A stretch of 64,000 nt of DNA from Pithys albifrons albifrons (lineage: Eukaryota; Chordata; Aves; Passeriformes; Thamnophilidae). Position 1 is the stretch's first letter. Each line of letters opens with the position of its first letter. A program made the position numbers and the translations under genes. The notes beneath the pieces are model-generated. The model made no database searches and was not told the DNA's origin. It was given only the letters and a program-made list of their open reading frames with translations. Positions 51,049 to 59,976 of the stretch are shown one piece after another. The DNA is taken from NCBI RefSeq assembly GCF_047495875.1, contig NC_092460.1, positions 37,672,054-37,736,053 on the forward strand, given 5' to 3'.

Positions 51049-51739
51049 TGTCTCGGTTTGAGGGGAAAAACCAAAATGTTTTACCCACAAGCAGGGGAGG
51101 GGCCTCCTCCTCAATAATCACACCACTCTTTATCAAATTTAAGAAAAGGAATTTTAATACAAGAAGGATAACTGCTATATATATATATATATATGTAAAC
51201 AGACTAGTGCAACCCACTTCCCCAACACCATAAGAGGAAAAAAAAAAAAAAAACAACAACAACAAAAACCCAGCAGGTTTTCCTCCGGGAGAAAAGGTTA
51301 TACTTAAGTGTCCTTGTCACAGCCCGCTGGCTGCAGAGTGAGTTTCAGTCCCTCTCCAGCGAAACAGACGAGCAGTGGGCTTTCAGATGGACTCAGTCTC
51401 TTTCCCCTGTGTTCCCCGTCCAAGAAGCAGACAGGTACGAGCAACCAGCAGCAAATCCAAGGCAGGTAGCAGCACGGCAGGAAAAAGTAATCCGAAGTAG
51501 GCAGCGGCAAGACAGCCAGGGAAAACCCCAGCAGTAACCAGCAGGGCAGCCTGCCTCCTTGGAGCCCCCACTCCCCCGTTCCGCCGAGCCAAGACTGAGG
51601 AGAATATCCAAAAAAAACCAAAAGAGACAAACCTGCCCCCACCCCAGCGATCACAGTTAACTACTTCTTTTGTTAACCGCTGGCCTGGGCAGTTAAGTGG
51701 CAGGGGAGAGAATTTACATAATAATCCCAAACTACAACA
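51049..51739 (-). repeat. Provirus 3' LTR (691 bp)
   Basis: This is the downstream copy of the same LTR, with the TATA-like box at 51299-51306, ATTAAA at 51153-51158 and 16 A residues at 51238-51253 (plus strand). It would supply the poly(A) site for viral RNA. Open frames of 115-116 codons recur in both LTRs, but simply because the LTRs are identical. Confidence 0.95.
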
Positions 51740-51838
51740 TTATCCACCCCTAAATTCTCTTCCATGCCGATACTCTACATTAAACTTAAATTTTCTTTCA
51801 AATAATTAAGTGTTTACAAATACAGTAATATGAGTCGT
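51740..51838 (-). other. Region between pol stop and 3' LTR, with polypurine tract
   Basis: Only 99 bp lie here. In viral sense the last 24 nt before the LTR are purine-rich (ggaagagaat..aggggtggataa), the likely primer for plus-strand DNA synthesis. There is no room for env or an accessory gene. Confidence 0.75.
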
Positions 51839-54800
51839 TTACCCAGAGATAAGTTCCCCTTGAGGTACACATCGTGTCTCTCCATCTTCCTGCATCACCC
51901 ACCAGGTGGAACCAGATCCTTGAGCAAAGACAACCCCACGAATGGGTTTGCCTTTGCCTGAGGCAGGGTTGATCCAGACTGTTTTCCCTAGCATACCTCT
52001 CAGGTGTATTACAGGGACTTTGTCTCCATCTACAGTGTGAAGGGGTTCTGATTGGGCAGGGCCGGCTCGATTGACAGAGCCTCTAGTGTTGACTAGCCAT
52101 GTAGCCTTTGCTAAGTGTTGATCCCAGTGTTTGAAAGTCCCTCCACCCAACGCCTTCAAAGTGGTTTTCAACAGTCCATTACACCGCTCAACTTTCCCGG
52201 CAGCTGGTGCATGGTAGGGGATATGATACACCCACTCAATGCCATGTTCTCTCGCCCAGGTAGCAACTAAGCTGTTTTTGAAATGAGTTCCATTATCTGA
52301 CTCAATTCGTTCTGGGGTGCCATGTCGCCACAGCACTTGTTTTTCCAGGCCTAGGATGGTGTTCCGAGCAGTGGCGTGAGGCACTGGGTGTGTCTCCAGC
52401 CACCCTGTGGTTGCTTCCACCATGGTGAGCACATAGCGCTTGCCTTGGCGGGTCTGTGGCAGTGTGATGTAGTCAACCTGCCAGGCCTCCCCGTACTTAT
52501 ACTTATCCCAGCGTCCACCATACCACAGGGGCTTCACTCTCTTAGCCTGCTTAATGGCAGCACATGTCTCACAGTCGTGGATAACCTGAGAGATAATGTC
52601 CATGGTTAAATCCACCCCTCGGTCTCGTGCCCATTTATAAGTGGCATCTCTGCCCTGATGGCCCGAGGCATCATGGGCCCATCGAGCCAAGAACAGCTCT
52701 CCCTTGTGCTGCCAGTCCAGATCTGTCTGTGATACTTTCACTTGCGCAGCTCGGTCTGCCTGTTGGTTGTTGAGATGTTCCTCATTGGCCCGATTTTTGG
52801 GCACGTGTGCGTCTACGTGGCGGACTCTCACAATCAGCTTCTCTACTCGGGTGGCAATATCTTGCCATATATCGGCAGCCCAGATGGGTTTCCCTCTGCG
52901 TTTCCAATTGGTTTTCTTCCATCGGTCTAACCATCCCCAGAGAGCATTGGCCACCATCCATGAGTCGGTGTAGAGGTAAAGCTTTGGCCATTTCTCTCGT
53001 TCAGCAATGTCCAGGGCCAACTGCACGGCTTTAAGCTCTGCAAACTGACTCGACCCACCTTCTCCTTCAGTAGCTTCTGCAACTTGTCGTGTGGGACTCC
53101 ATACAGCTGCTTTCCATTTGCGATTAGTCCCTACAATGCGACAGGAGCCATCGGTGAAGAGGGCGTAGCGTATTTCCTCTTTTGGCAATTGATTGTATGG
53201 TGGAGCTTCTTCCGCACGTGTCACCTGCTCTTCCTCTTCATCTGCTAGACCAAAATTTTCACCTTCAGGCCAGTTTGTGATGATTTCCAGGATCCCAGGG
53301 CGATTTGATTTTCCTATACGGGCGCGCTGCGTAATCAGGGCAATCCACTTGCTCCAGGTAGCATCAGTGGCGTGATGTGTAGAGGCAGCCTGTCCTGACA
53401 ACATCCACTTCAGCACTGGTAGTCGAGGTGCCAGAAACAGCTGTGCTTCTGTGCCAATCACCTCTGAGGCGGCTTGGACTCCTTCATAGGCGGCTAGGAT
53501 CTCTTTCTCTGTGGGGGTATAGTTGGCTTCAGATCCTCTGTAGCCTCGGCTCCAGAATCCAAGTGGTCGGCCTCGAGTCTCACCAGGCACCTTCTGCCAA
53601 AGGCTCCAAGACAGGCCATTATTCCCGGCGGCGGAGTAGAGCATGTTCTGTATGTCTGGTCCTGTCCTGACTGGTCCAAGGGCTACAGCCTGAGCAATCT
53701 CATGCTTGATCTGGTCAAAGGCTTGTTGCTGCTCAGGGCCCCAGTGGAAATCATTCTTCTTACGGGTTACCAAGTAGAGAGGGCTTACGATCTGACTGTA
53801 TGCTGGGATATGCATCCTCCAGAACCCTATGGCACCCAGGAAGGCTTGTGTTTCCTTTTTGCTGGTAGGTGGAGACATTGCTGTGATCTTATTGATGACT
53901 TCTGTTGGAATCTGACGGCGTCCATCCTGCCACTTCACTCCCAGGAACTGGATCTCTTGGGCTGGTCCCTTAACCTTACTCCGTTTGATGGCAAAGCCAG
54001 CTCCCAAAAGGTTCTGGATGATTTTCTCTCCTTTCTGAAAAACCTCTTCTGCTGTGTCCCCCCACACAATGATGTCATCAATGTATTGCAGGTGTTCTGG
54101 AGCCTCACCCTTCTCCAGTGCAGTCTGGATCAGTCCATGACAGATGGTGGGACTGTGTTTCCACCCCTGGGGTAGTCGGTTCCAGGTGTACTGCACGCCC
54201 CTCCAGGTGAAAGCAAACTGTGGCCTGCACTCTGGTGCCAGAGGAATGGAGAAGAACGCATTAGCAATGTCAATAGTGGCATACCACTTTGCTGCCCTGG
54301 ACTCCAGTTCATACTGGAGCTCCAGCATGTCCGGCACAGCGGCACTCAGCGGTGGGGTAACTTCATTCAAGCCACGATAGTCCACAGTCAATCTCCATTC
54401 TCCATCAGACTTATGCACAGGCCAGATGGGGCTGTTGAAGGGTGAGTGGGTTTTGCTGACCACCCCTTGGCTCTCCAGTTCACGGATCATCTTATGGATG
54501 GGGATCACAGCATCACGGTTCGTTCGGTATTGCCGACGGTGCACTGTCGTGGTGGCAATTGGCACTTGCTGTTCCTCAACTTTCAACAGTCCAACAGCAG
54601 AAGGACTTTCTGAGAGACCTGGCAATGAGTTCAATTGTTCAATCCCTTCTGTCTGTACAGTGGCTATTCCAAAAGCCCATCTATGCCCCTTTGGGTCCTT
54701 AAAATATCCATTCCTGAGGTAGTCAATGCCCAGGATACATGGGGCGGCTGGACCAGTCACAATGGGGTGTTTCTGCCAATCTCTCCCTGTCAAGCTCACT

Positions 54801-54964
54801 TCAGCGTCTAGCACAGTCAACTCTTGAGATCCCCCTGTCACCCCAGAAATAGAAATAGTTTCTGAGCCCACATGTCCTGATGGCATTAATGTGCATTGAG
54901 CGCCAGTATCAACCAAAGCCTTATACTTTTGTGGGTCTGATGTACCAGGCCATCGAATCCACAC
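51839..54964 (-). CDS. pol: Protease-RT-RNase H-integrase polyprotein, intact (1,041 aa)
   Basis: This is the complete enzymatic polyprotein for reverse transcription and integration. Domains in order: retropepsin with active-site DTGA at residues 19-22 and CILGID near 76-81; RT with VDYRGLN (194-200), DIANAFF (232-238) and catalytic YIDD (294-297); RNase H with TDGS (604-607), AELKA (around 643) and YTDS (665-668); integrase with the HHCC zinc site (H764, H769, C798, C801) and D831, D890 and E926, giving DD35E spacing; then a short C-terminal domain ending GELISG. The listed start codon is GTG because the frame is open from the gag TAG 18 codons upstream, so the real product is probably a Gag-Pol readthrough fusion. 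The integrase (HIPYHAPAAGKVERCNGLLK) resembles ERV-L/class III. No stop or shift is seen and all key residues are present, so it may be active. No dUTPase follows. Confidence 0.95.
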   Translation of the reverse strand: MWIRWPGTSDPQKYKALVDTGAQCTLMPSGHVGSETISISGVTGGSQELTVLDAEVSLTGRDWQKHPIVTGPAAPCILGIDYLRNGYFKDPKGHRWAFGIATVQTEGIEQLNSLPGLSESPSAVGLLKVEEQQVPIATTTVHRRQYRTNRDAVIPIHKMIRELESQGVVSKTHSPFNSPIWPVHKSDGEWRLTVDYRGLNEVTPPLSAAVPDMLELQYELESRAAKWYATIDIANAFFSIPLAPECRPQFAFTWRGVQYTWNRLPQGWKHSPTICHGLIQTALEKGEAPEHLQYIDDIIVWGDTAEEVFQKGEKIIQNLLGAGFAIKRSKVKGPAQEIQFLGVKWQDGRRQIPTEVINKITAMSPPTSKKETQAFLGAIGFWRMHIPAYSQIVSPLYLVTRKKNDFHWGPEQQQAFDQIKHEIAQAVALGPVRTGPDIQNMLYSAAGNNGLSWSLWQKVPGETRGRPLGFWSRGYRGSEANYTPTEKEILAAYEGVQAASEVIGTEAQLFLAPRLPVLKWMLSGQAASTHHATDATWSKWIALITQRARIGKSNRPGILEIITNWPEGENFGLADEEEEQVTRAEEAPPYNQLPKEEIRYALFTDGSCRIVGTNRKWKAAVWSPTRQVAEATEGEGGSSQFAELKAVQLALDIAEREKWPKLYLYTDSWMVANALWGWLDRWKKTNWKRRGKPIWAADIWQDIATRVEKLIVRVRHVDAHVPKNRANEEHLNNQQADRAAQVKVSQTDLDWQHKGELFLARWAHDASGHQGRDATYKWARDRGVDLTMDIISQVIHDCETCAAIKQAKRVKPLWYGGRWDKYKYGEAWQVDYITLPQTRQGKRYVLTMVEATTGWLETHPVPHATARNTILGLEKQVLWRHGTPERIESDNGTHFKNSLVATWAREHGIEWVYHIPYHAPAAGKVERCNGLLKTTLKALGGGTFKHWDQHLAKATWLVNTRGSVNRAGPAQSEPLHTVDGDKVPVIHLRGMLGKTVWINPASGKGKPIRGVVFAQGSGSTWWVMQEDGETRCVPQGELISG

Positions 54965-54988
54965 AGTCCAATAGACACGGTTGTCCCG

Positions 54989-55021
54989 TGCCTCTACCTG
55001 GCTAGAGGCAGGGCCCCTCTA
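54989..55021 (-). promoter_or_regulatory. Gag TAG with downstream hairpin (readthrough signal candidate)
   Basis: In viral sense the gag TAG (55021-55019) is followed by 8 nt (aggggccc, 55018-55011), then a perfect 8-bp stem 'tgcctcta' / 'tagaggca' (55010-55003 and 54996-54989) closing a 6-nt loop 'gccagg'. Gag and pol are in the same frame, so reading through TAG would make Gag-Pol. The 8-nt spacing to a structured element is the layout of the murine leukaemia virus readthrough signal. Five loop bases (ccagg) could pair with 'cctgg' at 54949-54945 to form a pseudoknot; that part is speculative. Confidence 0.7.
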
Positions 55022-56677
55022 ACACTGATCCTGGTCATAGCGGTCAGAACCTTTTCTCGATGAGTACACCTGGGAGGTGCCCTCCTGTGGGTCAGATTCT
55101 TGCCCGTGGGAAACTGGGACTGCACTTACTCTCACTGACCTTCTTCCATTCTCCTTCAGTTCTTGTACTCGGGCTGCAAGGGCACGGGTGGGTTTCCCAT
55201 CCCACCGTCCCATGTCTTCTCCATGTTTGGCCAGGAAGTACCACATCTCAGTTCGTGAGGTCTGTCCACTTCCTCTGGCTGGGGGGCGTCTGGCTCTGAC
55301 TTCAGAGGTTCTCATTTGCACTGGTGCCACTTGGAGACTTTCCCTAATTTCCTCTCTGATCGCTTTTACCTCTGCAGGCAGCGTCTTGAGACTCTCAACC
55401 AATGTCTCTACAGCAGAAATACGGGCCTGCATTGGGCTGTGGGTCATGCTTTCATATATCCGGAGCTTATTTGCTACTGCGCCCACTGTTTCATGGTTCT
55501 CTTCCCTATACATGGATGCCAGGAAATCGGTGTATTCAGCTGGCCCCGAGCGTGAAAGGTCCCACCACATATGTGGTGTGCATCTGACCTTGTCAGGGTC
55601 ATTATTGGCTTGCCCACCTCTTCCAAAAAGCACGTCCATCATTGCCATCTCCCTCAGACGTAAAATTCCTTCTTCCATCGTCTTCCAAGTCTTCCTAATA
55701 TGATGTTCCTGCAGGATTTCTCTATAAACAAACTTCTCTCTTACACTCGTTAGAAGTCGTGCCCAGAGTGAAAGGGGCTTTGATTCCCTCACGAACACCT
55801 GTTCAATAGCCACGTCCTGGGCCAGAGCCCCCAAAAACCTGGCTTCAGCACCATCCAGTTGTAAGGTTTCACCCATAAGGTCCCAAACTCGGATCAACCA
55901 AGTCAGGATGGGCTCACCCGGGTGTCGAGCAATGTCTTTCCGCAAACTACGGAGATTATCAAATGACAATGACTCAGTGATGATCTCAGGCTCTGGGTCT
56001 GCTTGCTGTGGAGGTGCAGCAGCCCCCTCATCGTCTGCTGGATGGTCTAATTTGGTCTTATATTTCCTTTTCTGAATAGGGGCAACTTCCATAGGCTTGG
56101 CCTGTCCTCCTGGTTTAGCCTCATCCTTTTCTCCCTTCACTGTGGCATCAGGGGTTTTATTCTCTCGCTTTTCCCCCTTCACTGGGCTAGGTTTCTGAAT
56201 GCATTCTGGAAAAACCCTGGCCCTACCTTCAAACATTCTGTAAGCTGCAGGGATACAACCCTGCAGAAAAACCATAAAGAGCAAGATATCTCTGGCATCC
56301 AGGGAGAATTTAAACATCTCAAAAGCTGTTGTAGCAGACTTGAATGGGGAATGGACAAAGGGTTGGGAGAAGAGATTCCCCTTTGTTCCTTCCCAAGGGT
56401 CCGTACTATTATCACTGAATCCCCAGAGGTAGCAGCTTAGGTTGCGGCAGGAAAACAGCCTGGAGAGCACCACCCACATGACATCCAAAGGCATCGAATT
56501 CATGGCACCATAAATCCAGAGTAAGAACTCAATAATAATTGCGGCTATTTGAGTTTTGCTCATTGATTTGTTGATAAGACTTAAACCTGCCGCTCCTTTT
56601 GGCATGAATTTGTACCAACAAAAAGCCAATATATTATACAGGATGGTCCTGATGAACTCTAAGCTCAAGACCCACAT
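55019..56677 (-). CDS. gag: Gag polyprotein, intact (552 aa)
   Basis: This is the structural polyprotein that would assemble the capsid shell. The ATG sits in a good context (caccATG), about 38 nt after the primer binding site. Residues 1-150 include three hydrophobic segments (about 9-22, 44-57 and 131-146), which could direct membrane association. Residues about 155-230 are Lys/Pro/Glu-rich and probably a flexible linker. A helical region at about 236-410 is the likely capsid, with a possible coiled coil at about 418-448 (TLVESLKTLPAEVKAIREEI). The C-terminus is basic, but I see no CCHC zinc knuckle, unlike most orthoretroviral gags; spuma gags also lack it. It ends in TAG (55021-55019) and pol continues in the same frame. 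Gag identity rests on position, size and composition, because gag sequences diverge quickly. Confidence 0.88.
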   Translation of the reverse strand: MWVLSLEFIRTILYNILAFCWYKFMPKGAAGLSLINKSMSKTQIAAIIIEFLLWIYGAMNSMPLDVMWVVLSRLFSCRNLSCYLWGFSDNSTDPWEGTKGNLFSQPFVHSPFKSATTAFEMFKFSLDARDILLFMVFLQGCIPAAYRMFEGRARVFPECIQKPSPVKGEKRENKTPDATVKGEKDEAKPGGQAKPMEVAPIQKRKYKTKLDHPADDEGAAAPPQQADPEPEIITESLSFDNLRSLRKDIARHPGEPILTWLIRVWDLMGETLQLDGAEARFLGALAQDVAIEQVFVRESKPLSLWARLLTSVREKFVYREILQEHHIRKTWKTMEEGILRLREMAMMDVLFGRGGQANNDPDKVRCTPHMWWDLSRSGPAEYTDFLASMYREENHETVGAVANKLRIYESMTHSPMQARISAVETLVESLKTLPAEVKAIREEIRESLQVAPVQMRTSEVRARRPPARGSGQTSRTEMWYFLAKHGEDMGRWDGKPTRALAARVQELKENGRRSVRVSAVPVSHGQESDPQEGTSQVYSSRKGSDRYDQDQC

Positions 56678-56688
56678 GGTGCCACAAA

Positions 56689-56706
56689 ATAGCAGTTATC
56701 CTTCTT
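56689..56706 (-). promoter_or_regulatory. Leader segment complementary to the LTR
   Basis: The 18 nt here (viral sense aagaaggataactgctat) are the exact reverse complement of LTR positions 56853-56870 (and 51161-51178 in the other LTR). Pairing extends by two base pairs past a 1-nt bulge. It lies between the primer binding site and the gag ATG, 11 nt before the ATG. The LTR partner is just upstream of ATTAAA. The stem could mask the 5' poly(A) signal or help fold the packaging leader; the function is inference. Confidence 0.75.
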
Positions 56707-56715
56707 TGTTTACAA

Positions 56716-56735
56716 GCCCCACACGTTGGGCGCCA
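56716..56735 (-). promoter_or_regulatory. Primer binding site, tRNA-Lys(1,2)-like with 2-nt insertion
   Basis: In viral sense 'tggcgcccaacgtg' matches the complement of the tRNA-Lys(1,2) 3' end, then two extra bases (tg) precede 'gggc'. It lies 5 nt (tttct) after the LTR end. The 14-nt exact match should be enough for priming. The insertion may be a family feature or a copy-specific change. Confidence 0.88.
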
Positions 56736-56740
56736 AGAAA

Positions 56741-57432
56741 TGTCTCGGTTTGAGGGGAAAAACCAAAATGTTTTACCCACAAGCAGGGGAGGGGCCTCCT
56801 CCTCAATAATCACACCACTCTTTATCAAATTTAAGAAAAGGAATTTTAATACAAGAAGGATAACTGCTATATATATATATATATATATGTAAACAGACTA
56901 GTGCAACCCACTTCCCCAACACCATAAGAGGAAAAAAAAAAAAAAACAACAACAACAAAAACCCAGCAGGTTTTCCTCCGGGAGAAAAGGTTATACTTAA
57001 GTGTCCTTGTCACAGCCCGCTGGCTGCAGAGTGAGTTTCAGTCCCTCTCCAGCGAAACAGACGAGCAGTGGGCTTTCAGATGGACTCAGTCTCTTTCCCC
57101 TGTGTTCCCCGTCCAAGAAGCAGACAGGTACGAGCAACCAGCAGCAAATCCAAGGCAGGTAGCAGCACGGCAGGAAAAAGTAATCCGAAGTAGGCAGCGG
57201 CAAGACAGCCAGGGAAAACCCCAGCAGTAACCAGCAGGGCAGCCTGCCTCCTTGGAGCCCCCACTCCCCCGTTCCGCCGAGCCAAGACTGAGGAGAATAT
57301 CCAAAAAAAACCAAAAGAGACAAACCTGCCCCCACCCCAGCGATCACAGTTAACTACTTCTTTTGTTAACCGCTGGCCTGGGCAGTTAAGTGGCAGGGGA
57401 GAGAATTTACATAATAATCCCAAACTACAACA
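56741..57432 (-). repeat. Provirus 5' LTR (692 bp)
   Basis: In viral sense it begins 'tgttgtagtttggg' and ends 'aaaccgagaca'. Possible signals: GC box-like 'ggggtgggggcagg' in U3; TATA-like 'aagtataa' (56991-56998); a (TA)n run (about 56869-56888) that could also act as TATA; ATTAAA (56845-56850); and GT-rich sequence after it. Compared with the 3' LTR it has one extra TA unit and one fewer A in a poly-A run (15 versus 16). I found no other difference when reading both. Confidence 0.95.
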
Positions 57433-57437
57433 ACAGT

Positions 57438-59927
57438 TCAAGCTACTTGCAAAAAGAATTGCCATTTAGGCACTCCTCAAAGTGAAACTACTGCCTGAGC
57501 ACACACAAGATCCTCAAAGGGAATCGAAGATGAACATCCCTCTGTGTTAAGAGCAAACAGCTTCAAAGAGATGACCAAATAGAGGAAACAAGATTTTACG
57601 TAGAGGACTGGTTCCCTTATCTGATTTAGTGGCAAACCTCTTGTAGAATATTGCAAGGATTACACAAATGCTTTCAGAAGATCCCCACAAGACTAATTCA
57701 ACCCTTTCCAAAGAGTCTCTATTTCTATGGCTCTTCACCTTGTGTGCTAACTTGCACATGTACAAAGCCCATGCAACACTCCACCAAATCAAAGGAGTTA
57801 AGTATTTACCCTTGCACTCAAAAAGACATTTGGCAACATTAACTCAAACACCTACATTCTTGCCCAGACTTCTGTGAGCAGTTTTCTGGCTTTCAGTCCT
57901 CCAACAAAAATTCAAGCATCTGACTGTGGTGAAAACACATACATAAACGTACTGGACAGAGGCAGTGTCATTCATTTTGGGGAGGCAAAGGTTTCTGTTG
58001 GTCTGTGTCTCAGTCTGGATATTTAGGCATAAAAATAGCCTAAGGCAATCCCTGTATTAAATGGTTTAAATGGGAGTTTCAAAAAGCTTTCATTGTGACT
58101 GAAATCAGAAATGTGAGATACTAGACTGGTTTTAAAATATGCAATCATGGTCTCCCTCTGAGTTTTATATTTACATAAATGTTTCATTCATGCACTTTTC
58201 CTAACCCTCCTAGTGCATGTACTTGTCACTGAGAATCTCAAACTACACAGAACAAGTGGTCCTACATGCGAGATACTGAAAAAATTAAAATTAATTTTTA
58301 AGCAAAAGTTATAATTTCTTGCCATATGCCTATGACTTGGAGAAGGCATTGATTATAGAGTGTACCAGACCTGAATAGACAAAAAGATGTGGTAATTTTG
58401 GCTTTCCATATATTAATAAGCAACTTAAAGGACTTTGTCTTTCTTTAGGCTAGTTGGCATGCATTTATTGAGAATTAAGAAGCCATTCCAAACATTCCAA
58501 GGCATTCCCTCCATATAAGGGGATCAGGAGGTTGCTCTTTCTAGGATCCGTTTTCCCTTAAAATGAGCAGGAGTAATATTTTTCACACGCAGTTTACTCC
58601 AAGTCCACAAATCTGACAGATTGCCTACGAGAGCCCAAGCACAGAAGGCAGCATTGGCAAAAGATACAACACAAGAGCGTTGCCCTCTATGAAAGCATTC
58701 TAGGAATTAGTAGCATGGCACTACTAACTGCATTGTAGGTGTAGATAAGCAAGGAGTCAGGGAGAGCTAAGAAACAGTTTAACCTCTCAGCAAGACGGTG
58801 ACAAAGCCATTAATATGAGGCGCAGACTAGGACCTAGATAATTAATCCTAGTGATCCATCAGAAACACAGTGAGGCTCCTGACAGCTTTAGCAAAGAAGT
58901 ACTAAAACATGTACTATATTTATCCCAAAGTTGTAGAGACTATCCTAAACCTAACGCCCAGACAAACTTAGGATTCTAATTGCACAAAGGCCTTCTCTTG
59001 CAATAACTCAACATCTCAGCCTTGGAAGCTCCTGCTCTCATAGGTTTCCAAATGAACTGCAGGCTGATTGTGCTAGGAGGGACCACACTGAGGCAATAGA
59101 CAGCACCAACCACCAGGCTGCAAACCAGTTCATGAGCCAATGATTCAGGTAAAGTCTCTCCATGACAGGCATCTGTAACACTTCAGCCTTGGGAGCTGCA
59201 AGCTCATGGACTCAGCTAGGAGTTTTATTTTAAAATCTCTATTTAAGGTTCTTTAATACCTCGAAATAGTGTCAAGAGAATAAGCCAAGAGACTTGTTCC
59301 CCAGAGGTATTTTTTATTAATAATTTAGGGAGGAAAATAAGAGAACTTGGCAAAAGTTCAAAAGGGCACCACACAAGCTAAATAAGATGTTCCACCACAA
59401 TACTGACCCAGCATATACTATTCCACAACAGTTATGTCAAAACCCAATCTCTCCAGCTCCAAGCCACCCAAAGCATCAAGAAAGGAGCAAAAAAAGAGAA
59501 TCAGAGGGAGCAAAGAGAGAGAAGGAGAAAGAAGGAGAGACAAATCATATAGCTACCACAGGAACCTAGTGGAACACCAGCTCACACATCCAGATGGCAG
59601 GGCTGCAACACATGGCAAACATGTGCCTTTGGTTTTATCTGCTCTGGTCCCTGTGGCCAAACCCCCCAGGCGAGGTCTCTGACCCACTGGCCACTGTGGG
59701 GTTCTGGGTCAGGGTGAGGGGTAGTGTTCTCACTGTCCCTGGCAATCCAAGCCTGGGTTAGAGGCTCCAGGAGCTGTGCGTGTTATAGTTTTCCCAGACT
59801 GTCTGTGACTGACAGCCATGTGTGGCCTTCCCTTTGTGGGGTCCAGGGGCCTATCAAGAGGGATACCACACCATCCCGACTCCATGAGATTCGACCTATC
59901 CCTTCCCCCTCCACAACCACATCCACG

Positions 59928-59976
<49 letters not shown>

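Larger units (their letters stand above)
51049..57432 (-). mobile_element. Complete env-less ERV-L/spuma-like provirus
   Basis: A 6,384-bp provirus lies on the minus strand with an exact 5-bp target duplication 'acagt' (51044-51048 and 57433-57437). In viral order: 5' LTR (56741-57432), primer binding site, a short leader, gag (56677-55019), TAG, pro-pol (54964-51839), polypurine region, 3' LTR (51049-51739). Only 99 bp separate the pol stop from the 3' LTR, so there is no env. The integrase resembles ERV-L (class III), as does the 5-bp duplication; the Lys(1,2)-type primer site is more like spumaviruses. No dUTPase, which mammalian ERV-L pol carries, is seen. Both reading frames are intact, and the two LTRs differ only in microsatellite length, so insertion is recent, barring gene conversion. 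Confidence 0.95.

Noticed and set aside
51304..51730. LTR-encoded proteins (frames of 115-116 codons repeated in both LTRs)
   Set aside because: They recur only because the LTRs are identical. Several frames overlap, and the composition reflects GC-rich LTR DNA.
51740..51838. Envelope gene or accessory gene of the provirus
   Set aside because: There are only 99 bp between pol and the LTR and no suitable frame.
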